DNA of 64,000 bases from Flaccisagitta enflata. Lineage: Eukaryota > Chaetognatha > Sagittoidea > Aphragmophora. A model generated the notes under the pieces. It was not told the origin of the DNA. It saw only the letters and a list, made by a program, of their open reading frames with translations, and ran no database searches. Location: assembly GCA_965153355.1 (NCBI GenBank), contig OZ231127.1, forward strand, positions 37,076,001 through 37,140,000. The letters run 5' to 3'. A program made the translations under genes and the position numbers. Positions 35,195 to 49,411 of the stretch are shown in pieces; positions within the stretch are counted from its first letter, which is position 1, and every line of letters begins with the position of its first letter.

Positions 35195-35708
35195 CAAGGC
35201 CGTATAATTATACACTCTCGCGGCAAGTTCTAGATTCTCGTGCCTGACAATGGGGCACAAGCGAAACTGGTGATTGTGGTTATTTAAACCTATAATATAC
35301 TGTTAAATTGCTTTGTGGGGAAGAAAATCATAGATTTTGTAACGCGTCGCGACGCAGGGGGGGGGGAAATAAAATCAAAAACCGCTCAACTATATACACC
35401 CCTGCTACAGGGCAAGTCTTACATTTGAGTTCAATTTGTTTAGAAATGATAAACAGAAAAAAAAAGACAGCTCCTTTAAAGAAGGAGGCGTTACCATGAC
35501 TTAAAATTGCAGATCCTTTCAGCGTTTCGATGTGCATCGATTATTCAGCACTCAGATCTAAGGTTTTGCGTCACAAAACCATCAAATGTCAACAATGTTC
35601 ACTGAAAATTTGAAGACTTTTTGCCAAGTAGTTAGGGAGTTATAAAGGTGAAACATTTTTCAATTCGATCCAAAGGCGGTGTAGAGTCGCCAGGTGTTTC
35701 CTCCTTTT
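35195..35708. other. No gene recognised
   Basis: Follows a truncated Family A 5' end; includes a G9 run at 35358. Confidence 0.35.
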
Positions 35709-36123
35709 GGGCAGCTGCCCCGAAGGAGTCGATGACCTATGCTCTCACACATATGGGGAATTTTCTCCTCCTTCTCCTCCTCCTTCTTTTTCATACCCCC
35801 CTCCCCCCAGCCTCCTGGCCCATATTTAAGCCTTGAGGCCCATATCCCAGCCGCAAGGCCCAAATCCCAGTCTTGAGGCCCAAATCCCAACCTGAAGGCC
35901 CTGGGCCTCAAGACTGGGATTTGGGCCTCGAGGCTGGGATATGGGCTTTGAGGCTGAGATATGGACCTGGAGGCTGGGGGAGAGTGGGGAGGAGAAGAAG
36001 GAGAAGAAGGAGGAGAAAATTCCCCATATGTGTGAAAGCATAGGTCATCGTCATCCCTCAACTTCAACCACAACCTACTTAATCAGGGCACGGGTACCGC
36101 TGACCATCTAACGCTTTTGCGAC
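35709..36123. mobile_element. Family B element (b), interior itself palindromic
   Basis: Arms: GATGACCTATGCTCTCACAC with ATATGGGGAATTTTCTCC, and its inverse at 36010-36050. The interior CTTGAGGCCCAAATCCCAG units switch to the reverse complement near 35902, so the whole copy is one hairpin. Tail CGGGTACCGCTGACCATCTA then ACGCTTTTGCGAC. Confidence 0.82.
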
Positions 36124-36573
36124 TATTTCTCCTTTCCCGATCAGACTCCCTTGTGACCTTGACTCCCATGTTGAGCGCGGTTCATCGATTTCGATTATTT
36201 CCGCGCTCACGTTTTCCTTTGAATGTGGTTTCGTCGGTAAAAATCACTGAACTTGGATTCTGAGTAGAAATGAATCAAATTGTATTTGGATTATATATTA
36301 GAGCACAGAATACAAATGTGTGGAATTTGAGTTGTTTCCATCAGATGGTCTTCAACCGTCATCAGTGCCCATGTGCCCCATAAATCCATTAGGGTGCCCT
36401 GCCTACTCTCACTAACAATCGCGATCATACAGAGCAAGGCAAATGGTATTGCTGAGGTAAAAAATTATGATGGAAATGAATAATATTGCAAAAAAAAAAA
36501 AAAAAAAGAAAAAAAAAGAAAAGAAAAAAAAACGTGTTATGATGTTTTCTTTTTTAACTGTATGTTTACTTCA
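36124..36573. other. No gene recognised
   Basis: Mixed sequence ending in an A-rich tract (36488-36530). Confidence 0.4.
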
Positions 36574-36748
36574 GTTTGAGTTTGATTTTTTGAGGGAACT
36601 TTTTGGTCTGCCCATTCCTCCTTCTGTCTGTCCAAAAGCATATCAGATGGGGCTTCAATGGCAGCCCCAGGAGTTGGGACGCAAAAGACTCTCTAGCCTG
36701 CAACGACGACAAACAACAGCAACAACAACTGCAGTATCAAAGACCAGG
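36574..36748 (+). other. Exon-like stretch
   Basis: Preceded by a pyrimidine-rich TGTTTACTTCAG acceptor and followed by AAGACCAG|GTGAAAC donor. Open throughout (FEFDFLRELFGLPIPPSV … SSLQRRQTTATTTAVSK). GC content is above its surroundings. No domain recognised; a single unsupported candidate. Confidence 0.25.
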
Positions 36749-37411
36749 TGAAACATTCATATTTCATTAGATAAACAATTTCATCGTTGTCATAGTGCTG
36801 ACAGACTGGTCAAGAAAGTCAAGCAGAATATCGGGAAATTCCTTCCTCATTTCTTACTTGAGTGGATATTCTTCAAGTCTGTTAAAGAGGGAATCCGGTT
36901 CATATCGGATAAAATGTCAAAAAAAAAAGTATCTCGTGGGTAAACTGATGCTTCCATGTCTAACACTAGATCATTGATACAATCTAACATTTCAATCATT
37001 GCAAACCAATGAGCAGACTAGTAGATGGAAATACCAACTGACAGATGGAGAAAAGTAAAGGACGGAAATCATGTAAAAAGTGTATTTTATTGTTTGCAAT
37101 GACGGTCCGGTGATAGCTTGACTTCGATTCTAACCTCTAAGATTGTGGCTTCTTAACAAAATTATCCTCGAGTGATTGGTTGAATTTTGGTTCAGTCTTT
37201 GCCCATAACTTCTTTGCTGAGCAGTTTACTTTTGGGTTAGATTGAGAAAGGATGTTTTTCAGATGTTTTATGGAAAACTAGGAGTGGTGCGCGTAGTCAG
37301 TGAGGGTTCATAAGGCCCTCTTCCATCTATTTCAGTTTGGGTATAGTGAAGGATATTGTTCCACTTGTTAGGCAAAGGCATAAAAACGCGATAAAATGCC
37401 TTTAAAACGAC
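36749..37411. other. No gene recognised
   Basis: Unique-looking AT-moderate DNA. Confidence 0.4.
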
Positions 37412-37489
37412 TTTGTGACAGCCGACCGACCGACCGACCTACCAACCGAAAAGTGGCAAACAGAGTCGCGAACCACGCGACTATAAAAG
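37412..37489 (+). mobile_element. Family A element, 3' end only
   Basis: CCGACCGACCGACCTACCAACC array and AGTCGCG-AACCA-CGCGACT hairpin followed by ATAAAA. Confidence 0.75.
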
Positions 37490-37902
37490 ATTTTTCTCAT
37501 TTTTTCTCATTTATTCTCATAAGCGTAAAATCACAAATGAAAAAAAAGAAAAAAAAAGAAAGAACCATAATGAATGATCATCGCATATTGTAATCACCGA
37601 ATCAATGCCAAATTTGACTATTAAAAGGAACAACGAGAACAATATCTTAACGATAAATAACAAAAGAAGACGTCACGATGACAAACAACAAACGGTTAAA
37701 GATTTTGTAAAGAAGTGACATCGACACACGACGGATCAGACGAAGAAGCACCGCTTAGTCTTTACCAAGGATTCTATGCAGTTTGGATGATGGTGGAAAA
37801 AGCTTCTTATGAGTAAATGAAAGCGATTTACCACAGAGAAGAAAAAAGATGAGTTACGAGTAATGATTACATGAGCTCCATTGGAGGATGTGCTCTCTTT
37901 AG
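37490..37902. other. No gene recognised
   Basis: AT-rich, A-runs near 37540. Confidence 0.4.
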
Positions 37903-37942
37903 CTGGCTCTGTCTGTCTGTCTGTCTCTCTGTCTGTCTGTTA

Positions 37943-38005
<63 letters not shown>

Positions 38006-38010
38006 CGTAG

Positions 38011-38075
<65 letters not shown>
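37903..38075. repeat. (GTCT)n then (CT)n microsatellite
   Basis: About 120 bp of GTCT and 45 bp of CT. Confidence 0.98.
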
Positions 38076-38078
<3 letters not shown>

Positions 38079-38274
38079 CATTGTCTCTCACGCTGTGAGC
38101 AGAGGCGTTAATGAACGGTTGTGAAGCAGCTTAGGACGGCGCTTTGATTCTTTTTAATTCTTTTAAATCTTTTTAAAATGATGAAATACGATTGACGAAG
38201 GCTAAGCAGCGAGAATCGCGTGAAAAGTAATCGCGCGACGCACGCCGCCTTGTGTGAAAATGAGTGTGAGAGTA

Positions 38275-38880
<606 letters not shown>

Positions 38881-38943
<63 letters not shown>

Positions 38944-38954
38944 GTCTGTCTGTC

Positions 38955-38989
<35 letters not shown>

Positions 38990-39076
38990 GTCTGTCTGTC
39001 TGTCTGTCTGTTCTGTCTGTCTGTCTGTCTCTCTGTCTCTCTGTCTGTCTGTCTCTTCTCTCTCTCTCTCTCTCTG
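38881..39076. repeat. (CT)n then (GTCT)n microsatellite
   Basis: Mirror order of the tract at 37903. Confidence 0.98.
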
Positions 39077-39506
39077 ACCCAGTCTCAGCTCTCTCTTACT
39101 CACTTTTTCTCTCATTTTCTCCAGCAGCATTTACGACTTTTTTCCTACGGCGATAAGCCGCCCTTATTGGTATTACTACTACGTACCTTGAACTTTCAGT
39201 CTTCGTTCACTTGGACTTTCATTTAATCATGAAATATTGATAAATCAATTCTTATCGTGGTTTAAATACTTCATCTAACTTCCTGCCGTGGTATCGCCTG
39301 CTTCTATGGGCCACTGTAATGATGTGAAAAGCTTTTGAAGGTTCTTTTTTGCCCGACCTTGTCACCTCACATTTTGTGCGATTTTATGTCAGTCCCTACA
39401 GAGTTATAGATTGTCCTTCAATTCTTTGCCTTTGGGGGAATAAGTGTTGGGAAATCACGTTAGTAGCCCTTGAACTTTTTTTAGCCTCTGGCGTTTGTTC
39501 AGTCAA
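39077..39506. other. No gene recognised
   Basis: Unique-looking sequence. Confidence 0.4.
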
Positions 39507-39664
39507 GTTTTTAGTTGCGGACACGCAACTCTATAAGAGGCTTTGTCGGTTGGTCCGTCGGTCCGTCGGTCCGTTGGTCCGTGGTGATCGAGTTGGAAAG
39601 TGCCTGCCCGCCCCTGCCCACCCGTCCCCGATTGGTATTGGCCGTGTATCCGGCCTTGTTTTTT
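39507..39664 (-). mobile_element. Family A element, compact
   Basis: TTTTTAGTTGCGGACACGC… hairpin end, GGTCCGTCGGTCCGTCGG array, CCCCTGCCCACCCGTCCCC, and GTGTATCCGGCCTTGTTTT. About 158 bp, among the shortest complete copies. Confidence 0.87.
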
Positions 39665-39841
39665 TCATCTCTAGATAAGCCAGTGTATTGCGTGATAGAT
39701 GTCACAAGAAAACTGCACAAGAAAGTGACAAGCAATCTTCAAACTGCTCTCATTTCCAAACGCTTTGAGGATGGGATTGGACTCAAATGAAAGATTTTTT
39801 TGAAGCGTTTTCTGAATCTCACCAATTTTTCTTAGTTAAAT

Positions 39842-40502
39842 TAAACTAATGTGTAATTGTGTAGATGTTTACAGGTAAACGAAGAATTGAGAAAGTTGAA
39901 ACCCGACAAGATACAAACAAGAGCCCCAATTGCATATTAAAAAGTAAGGTGTTGCATCATTGAACTAATGTGTAGTTAATGATGTTTAAAGGTAAACGAA
40001 GACTTATGAAAGCTGAAACAACATTGCCTTTAAAAAGGAGACCAGAATTCTCCAATTTACAAAGGATGGAAGCCTTGCAAGCTTTCAACGGTGTTTACCC
40101 CGTATCGCCCACAACCATCCAAAAAAGAGCTTCCTTGTTTTAGGTAGTAATTAGTACATGAAATATCTATGTATTTATTTAGCAGGTCGAAAATATTGAG
40201 AACACTTCAGCCTCAAAATGGCAAAAAGAACACCCAGGTCGAGTCTCTTTTAAAAAAAACTCTCAACTGTCGGCCTTATGGACCACGACCGATTGACCGA
40301 TACAACTCGTAGGGGAGTCGAGTACAGCAATTTGAATACAAAGAAAGATGAAGAATAAACAGAAATAAGGGAAAGTTGAACACAAAACAAATGCATGACC
40401 GACCGATCCACTGAAATGAAAAACCTTTCGAGACAATTTGTTAATACCCGACAAGATACAAACGGGAGCCTCAATTGCATGTACATAATACATAATAACA
40501 AG
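39842..40502. repeat. Dispersed direct repeat, one copy interrupted by Family A
   Basis: Unit (ACCCGACAAGATACAAAC, CCAATTGCAT, AAAAAGTAAGGT, TTGCA) occurs intact at 39900-39965. It occurs again at 40445-40730, where it is split by the Family A copy at 40503-40700. A related GGTAAACGAAGA segment is duplicated at 39876 and 39992. Confidence 0.75.
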
Positions 40503-40700
40503 TGACGGGGGGGTCACAATATCGTTGCGGACGGATGGGCAGGGGCATCCAACCCCAATCCACACCCCATGCCCCCACTATCAACACCCAACCCAAAAAA
40601 GGCATATAAAATGCTCGTTTTCCAATTTTCGACTCGTGGGTTACGGACGGACGGACGGACGGACGGACAAAGCCTCTTATATAGGTGGGTGTCCGCAACT
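40503..40700 (+). mobile_element. Family A element with a recognisable empty-site relative
   Basis: TGACGGGGGGGTCACAATATC start; 5' segment GTTGCGGAC and 3' end GTGTCCGCAACT. Only the left hairpin arm has decayed (GGTGGG). The uninterrupted relative at 39935-39945 reads TTGCATATTAAAAAGTAAGG. Confidence 0.85.
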
Positions 40701-41207
<507 letters not shown>

Positions 41208-41636
41208 CAGATAAAAAGACAAACAGACAAGCGGATCCAGAGGGACTGGCAGGCAGAAATGCTGATAAAGACGAATAGAAGATAGATGAACAGGCAGAAA
41301 GACGGGTAGATCGCCAAGTGCAAATTATAAAGACCGAAAATGTGAGATATGACAGACACAGAGACAGATAGTCATTAAACCTGATAAGAAGTAAAAGCGA
41401 GCGCGCGTGCGTGCGACGTTAAGAAAAATACGACTATCAGTTGTCGACGTTTTCTCTCTCTCTCTCTTTCTCTTTTCTTTTCTTTTTTTTCATGCCACTG
41501 TCTCAGTATCTCTCTCTCTCTCTGTCACTTTCGTTCTCGCTCGCAACTTTTAAATTTTTTCCTTCGCCATCTTTTCTTTTAAAGGGGCGGAAGTCGATAA
41601 ACTTCGCCTTCGTCTTATCTCTCTTACCATCACCGT

Positions 41637-41638
41637 CA

Positions 41639-41700
<62 letters not shown>
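41637..41700. repeat. (GTC)n microsatellite
   Basis: About 21 perfect triplets; CT-rich tracts at 41450-41525 precede it. Confidence 0.98.
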
Positions 41701-41702
<2 letters not shown>

Positions 41703-41864
41703 GACTCTCTCCTCAACCATTGTCGTGCTCTCAACGTCTTCGTTGTCATTGTGCCGAATGTCGGCGTTGTCAATCGTCTTGTTCATCTCGCGTGAGGTAG
41801 TCACAATCATCATTTTCATCATCGGAGACTCGTATAGTATAGTATAGTGCAGCGAGCTGTATCT

Positions 41865-42206
41865 TACGCCGATTGCATCCCTGGAATCGCTCCTGTGCGC
41901 CCCCTTCATAATGTGACACCCACCATTTTATTACAAACAAGCCAATGTGCAGCTTTCTTCCTTGATGGGAACCCTTTTTAGGCTCAATTTGAAATTAACA
42001 AAGAAAATAAAAGAATTTTTTAAAGGGGATTCTTAAGGGGATTTTTTACCATTGATTTCTATGTAAATTTTAAATGGACCCTAAAAAAGGTTCCCATAAA
42101 GCTAGGGAGCTGCGCATTGGCTCATTTGAAATGAAATTGGAAGTGTCATATTATGAAGGGGACGCAAAAGAGCGATTCAGCAAAGTCCTGGGATGCAATC
42201 GGCGAA
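41865..42206. mobile_element. Palindromic MITE, 342 bp, 8-bp target duplication
   Basis: Terminal repeats TNCGCCGATTGCATCCC; arms continue inward through CCCCTTCATAATGTGACA and GCCAATGTGCAGC to the centre near 42035. Flanked by CTGTATCT at 41857-41864 and 42207-42214. The open frame 42074-42346 straddles its right end and is fortuitous. Confidence 0.85.
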
Positions 42207-42214
42207 CTGTATCT

Positions 42215-42610
42215 ACATTTGACAGGGTGCCTGAAAAAACGAAAGTTGAACTCTACCCTGTAAATATGATTTTTATTGGCAAAAATGCTGTTTTTATGAG
42301 TCATTGCGCGACTATCGAATTAATCGGGAACCATCGTCAGGGTTAAGTTTCCATAGATATAAGACAGAAGACAGAAAGAGAAAAATTTTGCATAATGAAC
42401 AAATTGATTGCATCAATAATTCAATGCAAACTTTAATCCTACCCTAGTCATGTTTCATAGTTGAAATGAGAGTTCTGCAATGAAACCTTTTAAAAAAAAA
42501 CTTTTACAAAGGAAAATATTTTTGCAGGGGAAGTACAATTTTGGCTTTTTTAGGCACCCTGGCAAACGTAATCTACAGGAACGAAACACGCTCGTATGTG
42601 AGTAAAAGTT
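42215..42610. other. No gene recognised
   Basis: Unique-looking AT-rich sequence. Confidence 0.4.
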
Positions 42611-42650
42611 GTATATGTTGTTGCTGTTGTTGTTGTTGCTGTTGTTGTGG

Positions 42651-42736
<86 letters not shown>

Positions 42737-42768
42737 ATTTTTGTGGTTGTTTTTGTTGTTGTTGTTCT
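42611..42768. repeat. (TTG)n microsatellite
   Basis: About 120 bp of TTG/TGT with a few CTG and TGG interruptions. Confidence 0.97.
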
Positions 42769-43070
42769 GGCTGCTGGCGAGCTAAAGAGGATAGAGGCGG
42801 GAACTCAAAGGACCTGCAATGACAGTTTGAAATCACTTTTCGTTGCTTGATGCTGTTTGTGCTCGTAATCGTAATATTTTGTATCTTCACAAGCGATGAA
42901 ACTATATAAATCTGTGATAACATGATTTTGAATTTGATGCAATTTAAAAACGATAAATCGACAGAGAATGACAAAAATAGAAACTAACCACATTAGATTG
43001 CAATGGCTTCAGCCAGCTTTGCAATTGAATGTTCTAATTTTAGCTTTAAGAGTTGAGGAAGAAGGGAGAA

Positions 43071-43197
<127 letters not shown>

Positions 43198-43327
43198 GAA
43201 AAAAACCCAGACGTAGACAGACAGACAAAAACTACAAATTGAGCTCCATTAGTACTGATTGATGAACGTTTCCATCTTGATTGCTCTGTTGCATCAAAAA
43301 ATGGATTGGAAATAGATAAAAAAAAAA

Positions 43328-43450
43328 CAGAAAAGAAAGAAAAGAAAAGAAAAAAAAAGATAAGAAAAGAAAAGAAAAGAAAAGAAAAGAAAAGAAAAGA
43401 AAAGAAAAGAAAAGAAAAGAAAAGAAAAGAAAAGAAAAGGAAAAAAAAAA
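43328..43450. repeat. (AAAAG)n microsatellite
   Basis: About 18 pentamers with A-rich edges. Confidence 0.97.
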
Positions 43451-43582
43451 GAATTAAGTGTGAATATGCGGAGAATTTCAAACACGTGCGGTTACACTCT
43501 ATTTCGCACTTTTTTGTTGTGGACGGTCGTTGACGTTAGTCGGTCAGCCGGTGAATAGCCGGTGAATAGCGTGCTATTGGCC

Positions 43583-43790
43583 TTTTAGTCGCGGACTCGC
43601 GACTCTATAAAAGGTGTTTTGTCCGTCCGTCTCACCGTCGGTCCGTTCAATCATTAGTCGGTGGGACTCGCTCGAGTTGGGAAAGTGTAAAAGCACACAC
43701 ATAAGATCACGCGGTTGTGTGTGATTGTATGTGTGTGTAGAAGGAGGTTGTTGCATGTTGTATGCCCCTGCCCACCCGACCACAACTTGC
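43583..43790 (-). mobile_element. Family A element
   Basis: TTTTAGTCGCGGACTCGCGACT hairpin, CCGTCCGTCTCACCGTCGG, a GT-rich interior, and GCCCCTGCCCACCCGACCAC. The far end (AAGGCCGG) is not recognisable. Confidence 0.78.
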
Positions 43791-44213
43791 TACACTAAAG
43801 TTTGTGCCCAGAGTCCAACGGCCCGCGACTATTAGGGGGACTGAGCTGATCTTGTTAACTTGGGTGCTAAGGATCGCGAAAGCTGGTTAAAAACAAAGCC
43901 AACAAGGTTAGAAATCAAATTATAAATTTTTGAGTTTAAACAGAGTATTTCAAATCATTGCTAACTGCTCATTACTATCAGTGAATTCTTTTTTAAAAAC
44001 CGACGGCGGATGAACAAAAGGACGGACCGACGGACAAAAGTACTCAATCTAGATCTTGATAGAGACAACCCAAATGTAAAGTTAAGAAGACAAAGCCATG
44101 CAACCACAAAGAGCGAATACGGCGCATACTGAGAGATTGATTATTTTTGTGTCTCCGTACAATATTCCATACTGTGAAATCTATATTAATGGATTTTCTC
44201 GTGCGTGGATTTT
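43791..44213. other. No gene recognised
   Basis: Contains one GGACGGACCGACGGAC tract (44020-44036); otherwise mixed. Confidence 0.4.
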
Positions 44214-44961
44214 CTTGTCCGTCACACTACCCAGTTTTGTCCGAAAGTCTGTTGCATTACGCAGTTTTTTCCGAATGTCCATCACACCACCTAGTTTTCT
44301 CTAAATGTCTGTCACACCATCCAGTTTTCTCCAAATGTCCGTCACACTACCCAGTTTTCTCGGAATGTCCGTCACACCACCCAGTTTTTTTTTCAAATGT
44401 CTTTCACACCACCCAGTTTTCTCGGAATGTCCGTCACACCACCCAGTTTTTTCAGAATGTCCGTCACATCATCCAGTTTTCTCAGAATATCCGTTAAACC
44501 ACCCATTTTCTTAGAATGTCCGTTAAACCACCCATTTTCTTAGAATGTCCATCACCCCACCCAGTTTTCTCTGGATATCCATCACACCACCCAGTTTTCT
44601 CAGAATGCCCGTCACACCACCCAATTTTCTCCAAAAGTCCGTCACACCACCCAGTTTTCACCGAATGTCCGTCACATCACCCAGTTTTCTCCAAATGTGT
44701 CTGGCACACAACCCAGTTTTCTCGAAATACCCGTCACACCACCAAGTTTTCTCAGAATGTCCGCCACACCACCCAATTTTCTCCGAATATCGGTCACACC
44801 ATCCAATTTTTTCTGAATGTCCGTCACACCACCCAGTTTTCTCCAAATGTCCGTCACATCACCCAGTATTCTCCAAATGTCCATAACACCACCCAGTTTT
44901 TTCCAAATGTCTGTCACACCACCCAGTTTTCTCCAAATGTCCTTCACACCACCCAGTTTTT
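44214..44961. repeat. 30-bp minisatellite, left block
   Basis: About 25 units of GTCCGTCACACCACCCAGTT + TTCTCCAAAT with substitutions. Continues at 45554 after a Family B insertion. Confidence 0.96.
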
Positions 44962-45553
44962 GGGCAGCGGCCCCGAAGGGGCCGATGACCTATGCTTTCA
45001 CACAGGAGAAATTTCTCCATCTCCATCTCCCCGTACCCCCGCCCAGCTTGAGACGAAATCCCAGCCTTTTGAGGCCCACCTTAGCCTCTAAAACCCAAAT
45101 TCCAAGCCTCGAGGCTCATCCAAGCCTTGAGGCTCAAATCCCAGCCTCGAGGCTCAAATCTTAGCCTCGTGGCCCAAATCTCAGCCTCCTTGCCCAAATC
45201 TCAGCCTCAAGGCCCAAATCCCAGCCTCGAAGCCCAAATCCCAGCCTCAAGGCCCAAATCCCAGCCGCAAGGCCCAAATACCAGCCTTGAGGCTCAAATC
45301 CCAATCTTGAGGCTCAAATCCCAGTCTCGAGGCTCAAATCCCAGTCTCGAGGCTCAAATCTCAGCCATGAGGCTCAAATCCCCACCTCTTAGCTCAAATC
45401 CGAGCTTCAAGGCCCCAATTCCATCCTCCAGGCTCAAATAAAAACAGCATAGGTCATCGGCTCCTTCGGGGTCGCTGCCCCTCTCACCACCTCACACCCT
45501 CATCCACTCACTTAGGGGCAACGAGTACCGCTGACCATCTAACGCTTTTGCGA
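44962..45553 (+). mobile_element. Family B element (c) inserted in the 30-bp minisatellite
   Basis: GGGCAGCGGCCCCGAAGGGG to ACGCTTTTGCGAC. Both flanks are the same minisatellite, with TTTTT on each side of the element. Interior units are GCCTCGAGGCTCAAATCCCA type. Arms GATGACCTATGCT / AGCATAGGTCATC with one base lost. Confidence 0.88.
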
Positions 45554-45905
45554 CTTTTTCCGAATGTCCCTCACACCATTCAGTTTTCTCCAAATGTCTG
45601 TTACACCACCCAGTTTTCTTTGAATGTCCGTCACACCACCCAATTTTCTCCAAATATCCGTCACACCACCCAATTTTCTTCAAATGTCCGTCACACCACC
45701 CGGATTTCTCCAAATGACCGTCACACCACCCAATTTCCTCCAAGTGTCCGTCACACCACCCATTTTTCTCCGAATGTCCGTCAAACCACCCAGTTTTCTT
45801 GGAATGTCCATCACACCACCCAGTTTTCTCCAAATGTCTGTCACACCACCCAGTTTTCTCCAAATATCCGTCACACCACCCAGTGTCTGTCACATGACCC
45901 AGTTT
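45554..45905. repeat. 30-bp minisatellite, right block
   Basis: About 11 further units. Confidence 0.96.
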
Positions 45906-45914
45906 TCTTTCAAT

Positions 45915-46125
45915 TCTGGTGGCAGAGACCTCACTGCCGCCTGTAGGCCTGCACAGGCCCACAGGCGGCGGTGGGACCGCCTACAGGCAGCTGTGAGACC
46001 GCCCACAGGAGGCAGTGGGACCGCCCACAGGCGGCAGTGGGAGCACCCACAGGCGGCGGCCACCCACAGGCGACAGTGAGGCTGTCTACAGATGGTAGTG
46101 AGGCCGCCCACTGGCGACCATTATT
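45915..46125. repeat. ~24-bp GC-rich minisatellite
   Basis: Units GACCGCCCACAGGCGGCAGT + GGGA; each contains a small palindrome (GCCxxCAGGC). Confidence 0.9.
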
Positions 46126-46395
46126 TACCACACAGATTTATCCGGTTATTTTCATTAGATCATTTTAATGAAATATTACAATTCTATTTCATGCCCAATA
46201 AAGTTATCGTGGAACACATTATGGCGAACGCCACCAGTCAGAAATGGATTTTCACACAATGGAATAGTAGTTATCGATATTTCTGTTACGATCGACACGG
46301 CCTAAAGCCAAGACGCTTCACCACTACGTCTTACCAACGGGGGGCTGACAGGCAATCTCTATTTTCACTCAAGGACCTTGCGTCTTTGTCACTTT

Positions 46396-46498
46396 TACTC
46401 TGACTCTCTCTCTGTCTCTCTCTCTGTCTCTCTCTCTGTCTCTCTGTCTCTCTGACTCTCTCTCTGTCTCTCTGTCTATCTCTTTGTCTCTCTCTGTC

Positions 46499-46551
<53 letters not shown>
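46396..46551. repeat. (CT)n with GTCT interruptions
   Basis: About 155 bp, followed at 46593 by a short (CAA)n. Confidence 0.97.
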
Positions 46552-46555
<4 letters not shown>

Positions 46556-47377
46556 CTCTTGGAGGTTGAAGCGGTAAGCGCTCATCAACGTCATCAACAA
46601 CAACAACAACAACAGGTGTGCCGAAACAGCAACTTGTCACTTGTTAGAGGGGAACAGCGCGTTATTTAGATTTTTCTAAGGCGCGTTATTTAGAATAGGC
46701 CCTCTGCTTGTTACTTAGAATCTAAGTAATGCAATAATTTACATTCTCATTATTTAGATTTTCTATCTTTCTATCTTTTTTCATCTCTCTATCATTCATC
46801 TCTCTTTCTCTCTCTCTCTCTCTCTCTCACTCTCTCTCATTGTCATTTGTCATTCATAACCGTTAGATTGACCATGTATTTATGCCTACAGTTAATATAA
46901 TTAAATTTTATAATCCAGCAGTTTTATTTGTACTACATCCAAATTAAGAAAAGTCATGGATATTTTCATGTAGTAAATCTGCATGTCAACTATATGTTTG
47001 CTGGCTTCAAATTCAAAGTAAGATAAAAAAATGGTTTACTCATAAAACCCATAGAATCATTTATTAGAATATTTAGAATTTTGAAGAAATAGCATTGTTT
47101 ATTTGAAACAAGTGTTTTGAAAATGATGCTCTAGACACATATAAGATATGAATAGATTTATTTTAATAAGATGAGGGAATCCTGTGAGTGAAGGATAATT
47201 CCTTTAAAGAAAAAAATCCAAAGCAAATGCCAAGAGAAACATTTTTCATAATACAAATATTGTTTTCTATTACAATGTACAAGATTTTTTTTATGATTTT
47301 ATAAAAAAACATACTATTTTCCACATGAAAAAAACATCATTTTAGAATGCATTAAAAGTTTTAATTATGAATAGAGC
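46552..47377. other. AT-rich, no gene recognised
   Basis: TTATTTAGA/TTACTTAGA motifs recur at 46660-46760 and again as a 39-bp tandem pair at 47605-47690. Otherwise unique-looking. Confidence 0.5.
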
Positions 47378-47545
<168 letters not shown>

Positions 47546-47604
47546 ATATAGGAAACATAAAAAATTGGCAAAGAGCAATGAGAAAAAAAACAGAAGGATA
47601 GACA

Positions 47605-47690
47605 ATCTAAGTTATGAGAAAACTTTAAGGCTTGTTATTTAGATTCTAAGTAATGAGAAAACTTTAAGGCTTGTAATTTAGATTCTAAAT
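47605..47690. repeat. 39-bp tandem pair
   Basis: GAGAAAACTTTAAGGCTTGT followed by TATTTAGATTCTAAGTAAT, repeated once with few changes. Confidence 0.85.
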
Positions 47691-47706
47691 TACCATATGC
47701 ACTCTG

Positions 47707-48905
<1,199 letters not shown>

Positions 48906-48908
<3 letters not shown>

Positions 48909-49217
48909 CAAAAAATAGCAGGAAGAAAAGAGAAACTTCATCGATCAGAGAAAACGATTTTTTTAAGGATTTGAGGAAAATAACAAGAAAAGAGAAACAA
49001 GAAGGCTGCTAAGCAAAAGAGAAGTGGTTCGATCACACACACTTCAATCGCTGGGGAGGGCAAGTTGGACAGGGGCGGAAACAATCATCATGCAGTGATT
49101 ATCCTTTTTCTGGACCATGGACACATTGCCCTTTTGTTGAGGCGAGGTCGTTGAAACATGACCCTCTTCAAATAGGAGGACGCACATGCTCCCCCATGCT
49201 CAAATGGCCTTAAAATA
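48906..49217. other. No gene recognised
   Basis: Unique-looking sequence between array and Family A tandem pair. Confidence 0.4.
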
Positions 49218-49411
49218 AACAAGGCCGGATACACGGCTACCGAAGTCGCGTGCGGGTGGGCAGGGGCCATATTTGAGGTCACCAAACCATTTGGGCAGGA
49301 GCAGTGGGGTCAAAGAAATAAAATCATAAAAAAGAGTAAAGTGTGACCAACCAACCGACCGACCAACCGACAGACAAAGCGGGTTGTATAGTCGCGTGCA
49401 CGCGACTAAAA
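49218..49411 (+). mobile_element. Family A element (first of a head-to-tail pair)
   Basis: AACAAGGCCGGATACACGG; 5' AGTCGCGTGC; GACCGACCAACCGACAGACA array; 3' hairpin AGTCGCGTGCACGCGACT. The 5' segment is the exact complement of the hairpin's right half. Confidence 0.9.

Noticed and set aside
42074-42346. 90-codon open frame
   Set aside because: It straddles the right arm and end of a palindromic MITE, so the reading is fortuitous.
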